Of a stretch of DNA of 64,000 nt, positions 1 through 9,151 are shown in pieces. The notes beneath the pieces are model-generated. The model was not told the origin of the DNA, ran no database searches, and saw nothing but the letters and a program-made list of their open reading frames with translations. A program made the translations under genes and the position numbers. Every line of letters starts with the position of its first letter. Position 1 is the stretch's first letter. The stretch spans positions 1-64,000 of the forward strand of contig CACOCP010000004.1 of assembly GCA_902625715.1 (NCBI GenBank). The letters are read 5' to 3'. This DNA comes from an uncultured Pelagibacteraceae bacterium. Its GTDB lineage: Bacteria > Pseudomonadota > Alphaproteobacteria > Pelagibacterales > Pelagibacteraceae.

Positions 1-1
1 A

Positions 2-325
2 GAAAAAATGAAAAAATTTTATTTTGACAACAATTTAAGCAATATTTTGATGCTTGTTAATAAATCTAGAAGTTTTGATAAAAGATTTAAAGGCGATTTT
101 ACTTTAAAAGATAATTTAGTATCTAAAGAGAATATAAATAACTATATTTTTACTGGGTGCCAAATTTTAAATAAAAATATTTTTACAAGTATTAATAAGG
201 ATAAGTTTTCAATTTCTGAAGTTTGGGACAAAGAAATTAATAATAAGCAGCTTTACGGAATTGAAAGTGTTAACGAATTTTTGCATGTTACAGATCTTGA
301 TATTTATAAAAAATTAATTTCTTAA
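2..325 (+). CDS. Sugar-nucleotide nucleotidyltransferase (MurU-like), C-terminal part
   Basis: The reading frame is open to the left edge of the window, so this is probably the C-terminal third of a longer protein rather than a gene starting at the first ATG (base 8). The text FTGCQILNKNIF followed by a tryptophan and a terminal FLHVTDLDIYKK segment matches the end of MurNAc-1-phosphate uridylyltransferase / mannose-1-phosphate guanylyltransferase-type enzymes, where a 'YTG' strand and a closing 'W-x-D/H-V-x-T/D' segment complete the catalytic domain. Such enzymes make NDP-sugars for wall recycling or polysaccharide. The nucleotide-binding N-terminus is not visible, so the exact substrate is open. 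It converges on gpmA with a 4-base overlap (TTAA shared as both stop codons). Confidence 0.6.
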   Translation, partial: EKMKKFYFDNNLSNILMLVNKSRSFDKRFKGDFTLKDNLVSKENINNYIFTGCQILNKNIFTSINKDKFSISEVWDKEINNKQLYGIESVNEFLHVTDLDIYKKLIS

Positions 326-1035
326 AATTTGATCAGGTTTTTCGCTCTACTTTTGTCTAGATAAATTGCATCAGTTAATTTTTTTTCATTATTAAATGTT
401 ATTTTCAAAGGATTGCCAGTAGGTATCTCTAGTTTAGTTACTTCATCATTATCTAGTTCAAATAAAAATTTGCACATTGATCTTATTGAATTTCCGTGGG
501 CAGAAACAACAATATTATTATCCAATTTATTTTCGATTTGAGACTTATAATAAGGAATTACTCTTTCATAGGTATCTTTTAAAGACTCAGTATCAGGTAC
601 TTTTTCTCTTGGAATATCTTTATAAGTTTCAATATTTAAAGGATGATAAGGGCTATTTTTACTTAAAGGTTGAGGCGGAGTATCCCATGATCGTCTAAAA
701 ATGTGAACTTGCTCTTCTCCTAATTTTTTTTTCATTTCATCTTTATTTAAACCAGTTAAGGCTCCGTAATGTCTTTCATTTAACTCCCATGCTTTTATAA
801 TTCGATCGTCTTTTTCTCTGATTGTGTTTAATATAAGCTTAAGTGTATCTATAGATCTCTTTTGATAAGAGCTAAAAAAGTAATTAATTTTAAAATTTAA
901 TTCTTTTATAAGTTCACCTGCTTTACATGCTTCAAGTTTGCCTTGTGGAGAGAGTTCGACGTCAACCCATCCTGTAAACTTATTTTGTAAATTCCATTCA
1001 CTTTGGCCGTGCCTAATTAATATTAGATGACTCAT
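322..1035 (-). CDS. gpmA: 2,3-bisphosphoglycerate-dependent phosphoglycerate mutase
   Basis: Cytoplasmic glycolytic/gluconeogenic enzyme interconverting 3- and 2-phosphoglycerate. The protein is 237 residues, normal for the cofactor-dependent family. The phosphohistidine motif LIRHGQSEWN lies at residues 6-15 (His9), followed by FTGWVD and the ERHYGALTG segment typical of GpmA; the second catalytic histidine is in VSAHGNSIRS near residue 180. The ATG start gives the N-terminus expected for the family. It faces the nucleotidyltransferase fragment, overlapping its stop by four bases, and diverges from the VanZ-like gene. Family assignment is firm. Confidence 0.95.
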   Translation of the reverse strand: MSHLILIRHGQSEWNLQNKFTGWVDVELSPQGKLEACKAGELIKELNFKINYFFSSYQKRSIDTLKLILNTIREKDDRIIKAWELNERHYGALTGLNKDEMKKKLGEEQVHIFRRSWDTPPQPLSKNSPYHPLNIETYKDIPREKVPDTESLKDTYERVIPYYKSQIENKLDNNIVVSAHGNSIRSMCKFLFELDNDEVTKLEIPTGNPLKITFNNEKKLTDAIYLDKSRAKNLIKF

Positions 1036-1065
1036 TTAAATATATTTAATATAGATTATTTCTAA

Positions 1066-1443
1066 ATGTTAAAGACATCTTTTCATGTAACAAATATTCT
1101 TTTAATAATATTTTATTTATATCCTGGCTCTATTTTAGGTTGCTATTTTTATAATGATTGTAACATCCAACCCAGTTTGACAAAAGATTTTATAATTTCA
1201 TCTAATCATTTTTTTGTTTTCTTAATATTTGGATTAATTGCATTTAGTGCATATTCAAAAGAAAAAAAAATTATAATGGCATATGTATTTTTCATTTCTA
1301 TTTTTTTAGAAATAATGCATTTTTTTATTCCAATTAGAGCATTCGAAATAAAAGATTTATTCGGAAATCTTATTGGTGTAATAATATCTTTGATAATATT
1401 TAATTCATTTAATTTTTGGAGAAAAAAATATGGACTCTTTTGA
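1066..1443 (+). CDS. VanZ-like small membrane protein
   Basis: A 125-residue protein with four hydrophobic segments (about residues 8-25, 45-60, 66-84 and 95-114) and the motif E-x-x-H-F at the third-helix end (LEIMHFFIPIRAFEIKDLFGNLIG), the layout of the VanZ-like family. The KDL-x-x-N-x-x-G stretch is characteristic of that family. Biochemical role is not established for most members, although VanZ itself affects teicoplanin sensitivity. It overlaps the following F1-ATPase zeta gene by 14 bases in another frame, suggesting coupled expression. Confidence 0.6.
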   Translation: MLKTSFHVTNILLIIFYLYPGSILGCYFYNDCNIQPSLTKDFIISSNHFFVFLIFGLIAFSAYSKEKKIIMAYVFFISIFLEIMHFFIPIRAFEIKDLFGNLIGVIISLIIFNSFNFWRKKYGLF

Positions 1444-1738
1444 TGATAGAAAAAAAGGTTTTGAAAAAAAGTTTGCTCATGATGAAGAAAAAGAATTTAA
1501 AATAAGTGCGAGAAAAAATAAGTATCTAGGAGAATGGGGATCAAAGATTATGGGATATAATGAGGAGCAAACTAGGGAGTATATACAAGCTGTTATAAAA
1601 GCAGATTTTGCAGAAGCTGGTGACGAAGATGTATTTAGAAAAATTAAAAGCGATTTAGAAAGTTTTAACATTTCTGATGACGAAATTCGTAGTAAAATGA
1701 ATGAGATGAATGAAAAGGCTAAAGCAGACTTTAATTAA
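1430..1738 (+). CDS. DUF1476 protein, F1-ATPase zeta inhibitor subunit
   Basis: A 102-residue soluble, charged and helix-rich protein beginning MDSFDDRKKGFEKKFAHDEE, which is the hallmark N-terminus of DUF1476. In Paracoccus this family is the zeta subunit that inhibits ATP hydrolysis by the F1Fo-ATP synthase; the N-terminal segment is the inhibitory part. The protein is the right length and keeps the G-(YF)-N/T-x-E-Q-(TA)-x-x-Y motif mid-protein (MGYNEEQTREYIQAV). It sits between a VanZ-like gene and a secreted nuclease, overlapping both, so the three are probably cotranscribed. The function is transferred from the family. Confidence 0.85.
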   Translation: MDSFDDRKKGFEKKFAHDEEKEFKISARKNKYLGEWGSKIMGYNEEQTREYIQAVIKADFAEAGDEDVFRKIKSDLESFNISDDEIRSKMNEMNEKAKADFN

Positions 1739-2219
1739 ATTATTCATTACTTTTTTATTTTGTAGTAATTCTTTCTCAGATACAGAACAAATATCCTCGA
1801 AAAATGTTTTAGTAATAGATGGTGACACAATTATTTTAAATAAAAAAAAAATTAGATTTTCAGGAATTGATGCTCCAGAAAGTTTTTTTAGAGGTAAGAA
1901 ACAAACTTGTAAGCTTAAAACTCAAAAAATTTTTTGTGGCGAAATTTCAAAAAAAAAACTAACTCAAAAAATCGATAATCAAGTTGTAAAATGTTTTATT
2001 GAGAGAAATAATGACAGATATAATAGAATTCTAGCAGAATGTTTCGTTAATAATGAAAGTTTATCGGTTTATATGGTGAAAAATGGTTACGCATTTGATT
2101 ATGTTAAATACTCAAAAAAAAAGTACCAAGAATATGAAAATTTTGCAAAAAAAAATAAACTTGGATTATGGAAAACTAAATTTGAATATCCATGGGTATG
2201 GAGAAAAAAAAACAGATAA
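1710..2219 (+). CDS. Secreted thermonuclease (SNase-like) protein
   Basis: A 169-residue protein with a cleavable signal peptide (residues 1-23, basic start then hydrophobic core ending NSFSD). The staphylococcal-nuclease fold follows: VIDGDTI near residue 35, the loop RFSGIDAPES near 48-57, and a closing KNKLGLWKTKF helix typical of SNase. Predicted to hydrolyse nucleic acids in the periplasm or outside the cell, possibly for phosphorus or nucleotide scavenging (inference). The ATG at 1710 lies inside the 3' end of the zeta gene, 29 bases before its stop; no later start would retain the signal peptide. Confidence 0.8.
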   Translation: MKRLKQTLIKLFITFLFCSNSFSDTEQISSKNVLVIDGDTIILNKKKIRFSGIDAPESFFRGKKQTCKLKTQKIFCGEISKKKLTQKIDNQVVKCFIERNNDRYNRILAECFVNNESLSVYMVKNGYAFDYVKYSKKKYQEYENFAKKNKLGLWKTKFEYPWVWRKKNR

Positions 2220-2234
2220 TTTATAAACTAGTTA

Positions 2235-2834
2235 GTGATTCGATCAAAAAAATTAATATTTTTAATTTCCTTTTTACTTATATCCGCATGCTCATCAGTA
2301 CCAAAAAATACATCTGATGGTTGTTCAATTTTTTCTGAAAAATATTTTTGGTATAAACATGCAAAAAAAACAGAGAAGAAATGGGGTACCCCAGTTTACT
2401 TACAACTAGCTATCATTAAAATGGAATCAGATTTTGATTGGTTGGCAAAGCCACAAAGACAAAAAATTTTTAAGGTTATACCGTACAAACGTCCTTCAAG
2501 TTCTTTTGGATACTCACAAGCTGTCAAAGGAACGTGGAAACAATACAAAGACGATACTGGAAATAAATTTGCATCAAGAGCAAGATTTAAAGATAGTGTT
2601 GATTTTATAGGGTGGTACACAAACAAGACAAAATCTATACTTAAAATACCGTTAGATGACAGTTTCAGACAATATCTCGCTTATCACGAGGGGTGGGGTG
2701 GATACAAAAATTACAAAAAAAATCAAAAGGTTATCCTTTTAGCAAAAAAGGTAGAGAACAATTCAAATAAATATAAAAAACAACTTAATGAATGTAAAAA
2801 TTCCTTATCAACTAAAAGGTATATTATTTTTTAA
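2235..2834 (+). CDS. Lipoprotein with lytic-transglycosylase (SLT-like) domain
   Basis: Starts at GTG; an in-frame TAG lies just upstream and this start is needed for the lipoprotein signal MIRSKKLIFLISFLLISAC, whose lipobox cysteine is residue 19. The mature part contains LQLAIIKMESDF (probable catalytic Glu), SSSFGYSQAVKGTW and YLAYHEGWGGY, the order of motifs in SLT-type murein transglycosylases, which cleave the MurNAc-GlcNAc bond. Expected to be anchored to the inner or outer membrane facing the periplasm. It converges on the RND pump gene and shares the four-base TTAA stop overlap. Confidence 0.7.
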   Translation: MIRSKKLIFLISFLLISACSSVPKNTSDGCSIFSEKYFWYKHAKKTEKKWGTPVYLQLAIIKMESDFDWLAKPQRQKIFKVIPYKRPSSSFGYSQAVKGTWKQYKDDTGNKFASRARFKDSVDFIGWYTNKTKSILKIPLDDSFRQYLAYHEGWGGYKNYKKNQKVILLAKKVENNSNKYKKQLNECKNSLSTKRYIIF

Positions 2835-5800
2835 TTTAATTGTTTTTTAAGCTCTAAATCTACGGCATCTATTCTTTTAGTATTTTTTGCGAGAGCTAAA
2901 TACATTGTTGGTGTTATGTACAATGTAAAAAATGTTGAAATTATCATTCCACCTAAAATTGTTGATCCGACAGCTAATCTTGATCCTTCACCTGCTCCAG
3001 GTCCAATATTTCCAATAACCAAAGGCAACATTGCAATCATAGTACTTAAAGAAGTCATAATGATAGGTCTTATTCTAAGCTTACAAGCCTCCTTGATAGC
3101 TATTTCTATTTTTGCACCTGTTCTTCTTATTTGGTTAGCGTAGTCAACAATTAAAATACTGTTTTTTGTAGATATACCAATTAAAATTACTAGTGCAATT
3201 TGTGAAAAAATATTTATTGAACTATTTAAAAATAAAATAAATATTAAACCTCCAAATACAGCAAGCGGAACTGTTAAAATTATAATAAATGGATGAATAA
3301 ACGAATTGAATGTCGCTGCCATTACTAAATATGCAGTAATTAATGCTAAAGCAAAAATAATAAAGATCTCATTACTAGTTTCCTTCAATTCCTCGGACTT
3401 ACCTTTCCAAGTGATTTGATTTTGTGGCGCTAAATTATTCATTGTGTTTTCTAAGTACTTCATTGCCTCAGCTAGACTATAATTTTCATCAATCGCTGCA
3501 GATATAGTAACTGCTCTTTGTCGATTATATCTTGGTAAAGTCTCTGCTGTACCTTTCTCTTCAAACTCAACTAAACTTGCTAGAGACACTAGTTTACCAC
3601 TTGTTTCTGATCTAACATGTATTTTTGATATTCCATCTTTATTTCTTCTGTCTGAAAGATATTGTTGTAAAATAATTGGATATTCTCTTCCCATTCGATT
3701 AAATGTTGTAACTTTTTTTCCTCCGTAAAAAGTCTCTAAAGTTCTTCCTATTGTTTCGGTTGAAACACCTAAATCTTTTGCTCTATTTTTATTAGTAATC
3801 AGCTTAACCTCTGGTTTATTTTTGTTGTAATCGCTCTCAATTCTTGAAAGATTTCTGTTTTTTCTAAGACTTTGAATTGCTTCTTTTTGAATTTTTTCTA
3901 ACTCCTCATAACTAGAACCATAAATTACCATTTGAACAGGTTTGTTATAACTAGATATCCTTATCGATTGTGGAGAAATTGGAAAAGCAAAAGCTTGTGG
4001 TACTGAAACTATCTTTCCAATAGCTTCTCTTAAAACTGTTTGGCTACCTTTCTCTCTATTTTTCCACTCATCTAATAATGCTATTATAATAAAACTATTA
4101 TATGTAGTTGCTGACTTTCCGAATCCTGGAACTCGCATAATTAATCTTTCATAAGGACTATTTTCAGCTTCAAGAAGTTTTAATAATCTACTTTCAATAA
4201 TTTGTGCTTTATCTTGAGTATATTCAAAAGAACTTCCTTCATCTGTTGAACCAATTATTAAATAAGCACCTCGATCCTCAATAGGAATTAACTCTTTTTT
4301 AGTAAAATTAAAAAGAAAAATAGAACCTAACACCACTAATATTATAAATCCTGATATTATTTTTTTTTTATTTAACCAATATCCCAAAGTCTCGATGTAA
4401 CCTTCAGAGAAGGATTTAAACAAATTATTAAACTTTTTTACAAATAGACCTTTTTTTTCTTTTTTACTTAAAAATTTACTACCAAGCATCGGAGACAAAG
4501 TAAGAGCAACAAATGAAGAAACAACAATTGAAAAGGATAAGGCTATAGCAGTTTCTCTAAATAGTGTACCTGCAATACCCTTTATAAAAATTAAGGGTAA
4601 AAATACCGCCACTAAAATTAATGTTGTTGCAATTATTGCAAAAGTAATTTGTTTTGACCCCTTGTATGCTGCGACTAAAGACGTTTCTCCTTTTTCGATA
4701 CGAGTATAAATTGCATCAGTCATTATTACAGAGTCATCAGTTATAATTCCAATTGCTAGTATAAAACTTAGAAGAACGAAAATATTGATTGATAAATCAA
4801 AAATATACAAACCCAAAAAAGATCCAATTAAGCTTACTGGAAGCGCAATTGCAGGCACAATAACTGCTTTTAAATTTCCTAAAAATAAATAAATGATTAA
4901 TACAACTAATATAAAAGCAATTATTAAACTTTTGTAAACTTCTTGAATTGCAGTTCCAACATAGGTTGCTCTATTAAATGCAATTTCAAGATTTAAACCA
5001 TCTGGTAATGAGCTTTTTATTTCATTTATTTTTTTTTTAATTTGACTAGATAGTTCAACTGTAGATGCACCACTTTTGGCATAAATACCAATTCCCACAG
5101 TTTTTAAATTTTTTGCATTTTTTCTTTGCGCTTTAAACAGAGTTTTTTCCGAAACAGGTCCAAACTCTACATTTGCTACATCAGATAATAAAATTACTTT
5201 ATTTTTAACTTTTTTAATTGGCAGTGATTTTATTGTCTCTATATTTGTATAAGATTTATCAATGTTCAAAGTTAAGTCTCTATTATCCGCTTCCAGAGTA
5301 CCAGCTGGAAGATCAATATTCTCATTTCTTAAAGCTCCTTCAACCTCTTGAATAGTTAAATCATTTGCAGCTAATTTAATTGGATCAATCCATACCCTAA
5401 CGCTTAATTCTCTTAAACCCCCGACTAAAATTCTCCCAACATTTGGTACACTTGAAAAGGCATCCACAAGGTATCTTTCAGCGTAATCTCCAAGGTCTAA
5501 ATCATTCCAAGTTGGTGATGAAAGTCCTAGCCACATAGTTGTAGTAAATCCTGCTGCTCTTTTTAAAATTTGAGGAGGACTAGACTCACTTGGTAAATTA
5601 TCGACTACTCTTGATACTCTTTCTCTAATGTCATTGGCAGCAATGTCTATGTCTATGTCAGTATTAAACTCAATATTAATTCTACTTCTTCCATTTAGAG
5701 AAGTTGAATCTATGTTCTTAATCCCTTCAGCACCCCCTATTACATCTTCAAGTTTTTGTGTAATTTCCTCATCAATAATTTCAGTAGAAGCTGATTTATA

Positions 5801-5953
5801 ATCTGTTTGAACTTGGACTACAGGTGGCTGAATTCCCTCAGGTAGTTCTCTTACTGGAAGTTCTGAGAAAACAAACATCCCAAAAATAACCAATACTAGG
5901 GACATCACCCATGCTACTACCGGTCTTTTAATACTTATTTCTGTAAGATTCAT
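2831..5953 (-). CDS. RND (AcrB/HAE1-type) efflux pump inner-membrane subunit
   Basis: A 1,040-residue proton-driven exporter. The start SIKRPVVAWVMSLVLVIFG is the first transmembrane helix of the hydrophobe/amphiphile efflux family, and two large periplasmic loops and twelve membrane helices are evident. The proton-relay acidic pair lies in helix 4 (GIITDDSVIMTD, near residue 400) and the family segment ISTKNSILIVDYANQ is in helix 10. The adaptor gene lies immediately upstream (14 bases). No outer-membrane factor is encoded nearby, so a TolC encoded elsewhere would be required. Substrate unknown. Length and motifs are complete. Confidence 0.93.
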   Translation of the reverse strand: MNLTEISIKRPVVAWVMSLVLVIFGMFVFSELPVRELPEGIQPPVVQVQTDYKSASTEIIDEEITQKLEDVIGGAEGIKNIDSTSLNGRSRINIEFNTDIDIDIAANDIRERVSRVVDNLPSESSPPQILKRAAGFTTTMWLGLSSPTWNDLDLGDYAERYLVDAFSSVPNVGRILVGGLRELSVRVWIDPIKLAANDLTIQEVEGALRNENIDLPAGTLEADNRDLTLNIDKSYTNIETIKSLPIKKVKNKVILLSDVANVEFGPVSEKTLFKAQRKNAKNLKTVGIGIYAKSGASTVELSSQIKKKINEIKSSLPDGLNLEIAFNRATYVGTAIQEVYKSLIIAFILVVLIIYLFLGNLKAVIVPAIALPVSLIGSFLGLYIFDLSINIFVLLSFILAIGIITDDSVIMTDAIYTRIEKGETSLVAAYKGSKQITFAIIATTLILVAVFLPLIFIKGIAGTLFRETAIALSFSIVVSSFVALTLSPMLGSKFLSKKEKKGLFVKKFNNLFKSFSEGYIETLGYWLNKKKIISGFIILVVLGSIFLFNFTKKELIPIEDRGAYLIIGSTDEGSSFEYTQDKAQIIESRLLKLLEAENSPYERLIMRVPGFGKSATTYNSFIIIALLDEWKNREKGSQTVLREAIGKIVSVPQAFAFPISPQSIRISSYNKPVQMVIYGSSYEELEKIQKEAIQSLRKNRNLSRIESDYNKNKPEVKLITNKNRAKDLGVSTETIGRTLETFYGGKKVTTFNRMGREYPIILQQYLSDRRNKDGISKIHVRSETSGKLVSLASLVEFEEKGTAETLPRYNRQRAVTISAAIDENYSLAEAMKYLENTMNNLAPQNQITWKGKSEELKETSNEIFIIFALALITAYLVMAATFNSFIHPFIIILTVPLAVFGGLIFILFLNSSINIFSQIALVILIGISTKNSILIVDYANQIRRTGAKIEIAIKEACKLRIRPIIMTSLSTMIAMLPLVIGNIGPGAGEGSRLAVGSTILGGMIISTFFTLYITPTMYLALAKNTKRIDAVDLELKKQLN

Positions 5954-5967
5954 TATAAATGCTTATC

Positions 5968-6966
5968 TTAGCTTTTTTTCTCAGCTTCAGATTTTTTAAA
6001 AATATTTAACTTTTTAAGCCAATCAAATTTTCCTTTTGTAGTTTCACTTTTAGTTGTTTCCTTTTTTTTACCCCATGTCGATGCTTTCTGTTTTTTACCT
6101 TTTTCTATTGGCTTTATTTCTAAATTTGGTCTGACTTTTTTTAATCCCTCAGCTACAATCTTATCTCCAGAATTTATGCCGTCTTTAATTTCAATAAATC
6201 CTTTAAAACGATCACCTATATTAACTTTAGTTTTTATTGCTTTGTTTTCGTTGTTTACTTTATAAATAAATACATTATCTCCCTCTACAATTGTGCTTGT
6301 ATCAGGAGCACCCAAATTATTTCTTACATTGTATCTAATTGAGACTTCAAGAAAAGATCCAGGTAGAATTTCACCTTTTTTATTGTCTATTTTAATTCTA
6401 ATAGGTAATGATCTTGTATCTTCTGTAATTCTACTTGATATGGAATCTACAACTCCATCAAAATATTTTTTTGCAGAGCCGGAGTATTCAATTTTGACTG
6501 GCAACCCAACTTCAATGAAAGGAAAATAGATCTCCGGGATTTGAACGTCACAATATATTGTTGATGAGTCATCTAAATTTATTAAAAGTGATGATTTTGA
6601 AACTTCAACGTCCTCGGAGAACTCTTTTTTACCAATAATCCCATCAAATGGAGCAAAAATTTTCCTATTTTTTAACTCGACTATTACATCGCCTTTTTTA
6701 ACTTTTCGGTTAAATACTATGGGTTTAATTATTTCAAATTTTTCTATTTTATAAGCTTGGGTTTGAATAGGTACTGCAGTACCAAAAGTGCTAATATTAT
6801 TTTCAAAAACTCTTTCTTTTGCAAATGTTACTATAACTCCTGGTGGTGGCATTTTACTAAATTTTTTTTTGAAATGATTTCCAATCATTGTTCGTGCAAT
6901 GATTACTCCTGCAATAATAAAAAAAAATATAAATATAACTATTGTAATTTTAGATGATCTTTTCAT
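5968..6966 (-). CDS. RND periplasmic adaptor (membrane fusion protein), apparently lacking the coiled-coil hairpin
   Basis: A 332-residue protein with one N-terminal membrane helix (about 7-27), then a lipoyl-like domain, beta-barrel and membrane-proximal domain. The lipoyl halves (VKKGDVIVELKN and KIFAPFDGIIGK, around residues 90-115) follow each other directly; the alpha-helical hairpin that normally separates them and reaches toward TolC is missing. The C-terminus is a lysine-rich tail (roughly residues 285-332). It precedes and is coupled to the pump gene. Together they should export small molecules, but the mode of contact with an outer-membrane channel is unclear. Confidence 0.85.
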   Translation of the reverse strand: MKRSSKITIVIFIFFFIIAGVIIARTMIGNHFKKKFSKMPPPGVIVTFAKERVFENNISTFGTAVPIQTQAYKIEKFEIIKPIVFNRKVKKGDVIVELKNRKIFAPFDGIIGKKEFSEDVEVSKSSLLINLDDSSTIYCDVQIPEIYFPFIEVGLPVKIEYSGSAKKYFDGVVDSISSRITEDTRSLPIRIKIDNKKGEILPGSFLEVSIRYNVRNNLGAPDTSTIVEGDNVFIYKVNNENKAIKTKVNIGDRFKGFIEIKDGINSGDKIVAEGLKKVRPNLEIKPIEKGKKQKASTWGKKKETTKSETTKGKFDWLKKLNIFKKSEAEKKS

Positions 6967-6973
6967 TTATTTT

Positions 6974-7789
6974 TTATTCTATTTTTCCGTACTCAGCCCA
7001 TGAACCATCGTAAATGGTAGGCACATATTTATTATCAACCAAAGAATATGCAAGTGCTAATATACAAGCTGAAACTCCTGAGCCACAAGAAAAAACTAAC
7101 AATTTATTATTATCAGGATTTATTTGATTAAATATTTGCTTAATTTCTTCAATATTTTTAAATGTTTTGTCTGATCGTATAATATTGGTGAATGGCAAAC
7201 ACTGTGAGTTCGGTATCGATCCACTTCTAACATTTTTTCTAGGATCAGATACTTTTCCAGAAAATCTTTCTTCACTTCTCGCATCTAAAACTAAAAATTC
7301 ATTTGTCTTAATATTTAAATCAATCCCAGATTTATTTTTTACCATATTTCTATTTTCAACAGCTTCATATTTCGTTTCTTTAAAGTTAACTTTTTCTTTT
7401 GATGTAGGTTTTTTCTCTTTTTTCCACTTACCTAGTCCTCCATCGAGAACACTTACATACTTAGGGTTATGACCGTAATAAATAAAATTGTACCAACATC
7501 TACATGCACTTAACACATCAGAGTCGTCGTAGATTATTATTCTATCTTCATTTTCTATGCCAAGCTTTGAGATATTTTTTGCCCAAGTTTTAGCATCTGA
7601 TAGCATATGAGGAAGATCAGTATTTTTTTCTGAAAACTCATCTAAATCAAAAAAAATTGAATTCTCAATGTGTTCAATTTTATATTCTTCAAATCCATCT
7701 CTATTCGTCGAGGGCAGATGCCATGAGGCATCTATTATTTTTACATGACTTAAATTTCCTATTAACCAGTCTGTGGAAACTAAATACAT
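6974..7789 (-). CDS. sseA: Thiosulfate / 3-mercaptopyruvate sulfurtransferase (rhodanese)
   Basis: Two-domain rhodanese of 271 residues. The N-terminal inactive domain contains IIDASWHLP; the C-terminal domain has LVLDARSEERFSG and the active-site loop SCGSGVSAC with the catalytic cysteine near residue 235. The CGSGVSA loop is the one typical of 3-mercaptopyruvate sulfurtransferase (SseA) rather than CRKGVTA of thiosulfate-specific enzymes, so transfer of sulfane sulfur from mercaptopyruvate is the likely reaction. Its ATG overlaps the stop of msrA (TAATG on the minus strand), a coupled sulfur-metabolism/repair pair. Confidence 0.88.
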   Translation of the reverse strand: MYLVSTDWLIGNLSHVKIIDASWHLPSTNRDGFEEYKIEHIENSIFFDLDEFSEKNTDLPHMLSDAKTWAKNISKLGIENEDRIIIYDDSDVLSACRCWYNFIYYGHNPKYVSVLDGGLGKWKKEKKPTSKEKVNFKETKYEAVENRNMVKNKSGIDLNIKTNEFLVLDARSEERFSGKVSDPRKNVRSGSIPNSQCLPFTNIIRSDKTFKNIEEIKQIFNQINPDNNKLLVFSCGSGVSACILALAYSLVDNKYVPTIYDGSWAEYGKIE

Positions 7790-8235
7790 TAGAATTTTTT
7801 ATCTAAATATTTCTGGTGATATTCCTCTGCTGTACAGTAATTTTTTAAGAGTGATAGTTGTGTCACCACTGTTCCATTTAACTTTTTATTTTCAGCTTCA
7901 ATCATTTTTTCAGCAGACATTTTTTGTTTTTCATTTAAATAAAAAATTTCACTTCTATATTGTGTACCAAAATCATAACCTTGAGAGTTAAGCGTAGTAG
8001 GATCATGAAATTCAAAAAAATATTTTAATATATCCGCGTAAGTGATAGTTTTTTCATCATATTCAAGTTTAACAACTTCAGCATGGTTAGTTGTTCCGGT
8101 ACAAACATCCTTATAAGTTGTGTTTTTAGTATTACCTCCACAATAACCAACCTCTGTTCTAATTATTCCATCTATCTTACTAAATTTTTGTTCAGGACCC
8201 CAAAAACATCCAAGTGCTAAAATTGCTATTTCCAT
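7789..8235 (-). CDS. msrA: Peptide methionine-S-sulfoxide reductase
   Basis: A 148-residue cytoplasmic repair enzyme that reduces methionine-S-sulfoxide. The catalytic motif ALGCFWGPE is at residues 7-15 with Cys10, followed by EVGYCGGNTKNTTYKDVCTG and FFEFHDPTTLNSQGYDFGTQYRS (split for length here), all diagnostic of MsrA. It is a little shorter at the C-terminus than E. coli MsrA, close to the shorter members. Cotranscribed with sseA; divergent from the EamA transporter with a 34-base gap. Confidence 0.95.
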   Translation of the reverse strand: MEIAILALGCFWGPEQKFSKIDGIIRTEVGYCGGNTKNTTYKDVCTGTTNHAEVVKLEYDEKTITYADILKYFFEFHDPTTLNSQGYDFGTQYRSEIFYLNEKQKMSAEKMIEAENKKLNGTVVTQLSLLKNYCTAEEYHQKYLDKKF

Positions 8236-8269
8236 TGATAATTAGTGTATTTAATTTAAAGATAATAAC

Positions 8270-9151
8270 ATGCTCTCTAAAAATCAATTGGGATTTTTGT
8301 ACATGTTTCTATCTGTATGTGCATTTTCAGTAATGGATATAATTGTAAAATGGTCTCAACATTACCCTTTAGGTGAAGTTTTATTTTTTAGGGGATTTTT
8401 TGGCGTCATTTTTTATTTATTTATTATACCATCAGATAGACGAAAAAATTTTTATTATACTAAGAGGGCAGGGTTACATTTTTTAAGATGTGCTTTTGGA
8501 TTGATTGCTTTAGTTGCAATATTTATTGCTTTAAGAAATTTGCCATTAGCTACAGTAGTAAGCATTTCATTTGCTGCACCCATATTCACAACTATATTTT
8601 CAATTTTTTTATTAAGAGAAAAAGTTGGCGTATTTAGATGGTTAGCAGTCATTATAGGTTTTATTGGAATAATTATTATTACTGAGCCGGGTTTAAGTTC
8701 AGTGAACATTTATTACATATACCCAATAATTTTTTGTTTGGGATTATCTTATGTAGCAATTGCTATTAGACAGTTGTCAAAAACAGAACCAGTTTGGTTA
8801 ATTTCTCTCTATTTTTCAGTAGCAATCACTTTATTAAGCTTATTTACAATACCTTATGGGTGGATTATGCCAAGTCTATATGACCTTGCATTTTTATCTT
8901 TCATAGGTTTTTTTGGGGGCGTTGCAAATTTATGGTTAAGTCAGTCATATAAATATTCTGAGGTATCATTAGTCACTCCTCTTAAGTATTTAGCTTTAGT
9001 TTTTGCTATATTTTTTGGTTATCTAATATGGGGAGAGATACCAACAATAAAAACTTTGATGGGAGCAGGTTTGGTAATAATTTCATCATTAATTATTTTT
9101 AGAAGAGAGATATATCTCAAAAAACAGTTAACAGTTGCAAGACATGAGTAA
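8270..9151 (+). CDS. EamA/DMT-family transporter
   Basis: A 293-residue integral membrane protein with ten predicted helices and the internal duplication of two EamA domains (about residues 8-140 and 150-285). Typical motifs: helix 1 MDIIVKW, the Pro-rich end of helix 4 (RNLPLATVVSISFAAPIF) and second-half VTPLKYLALVFA. Members export amino acids, nucleosides or other metabolites; the substrate cannot be read from sequence. The stop codon overlaps the start of the downstream DNA glycosylase (ATGAGTAA), suggesting a two-gene operon. Confidence 0.85.
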   Translation: MLSKNQLGFLYMFLSVCAFSVMDIIVKWSQHYPLGEVLFFRGFFGVIFYLFIIPSDRRKNFYYTKRAGLHFLRCAFGLIALVAIFIALRNLPLATVVSISFAAPIFTTIFSIFLLREKVGVFRWLAVIIGFIGIIIITEPGLSSVNIYYIYPIIFCLGLSYVAIAIRQLSKTEPVWLISLYFSVAITLLSLFTIPYGWIMPSLYDLAFLSFIGFFGGVANLWLSQSYKYSEVSLVTPLKYLALVFAIFFGYLIWGEIPTIKTLMGAGLVIISSLIIFRREIYLKKQLTVARHE

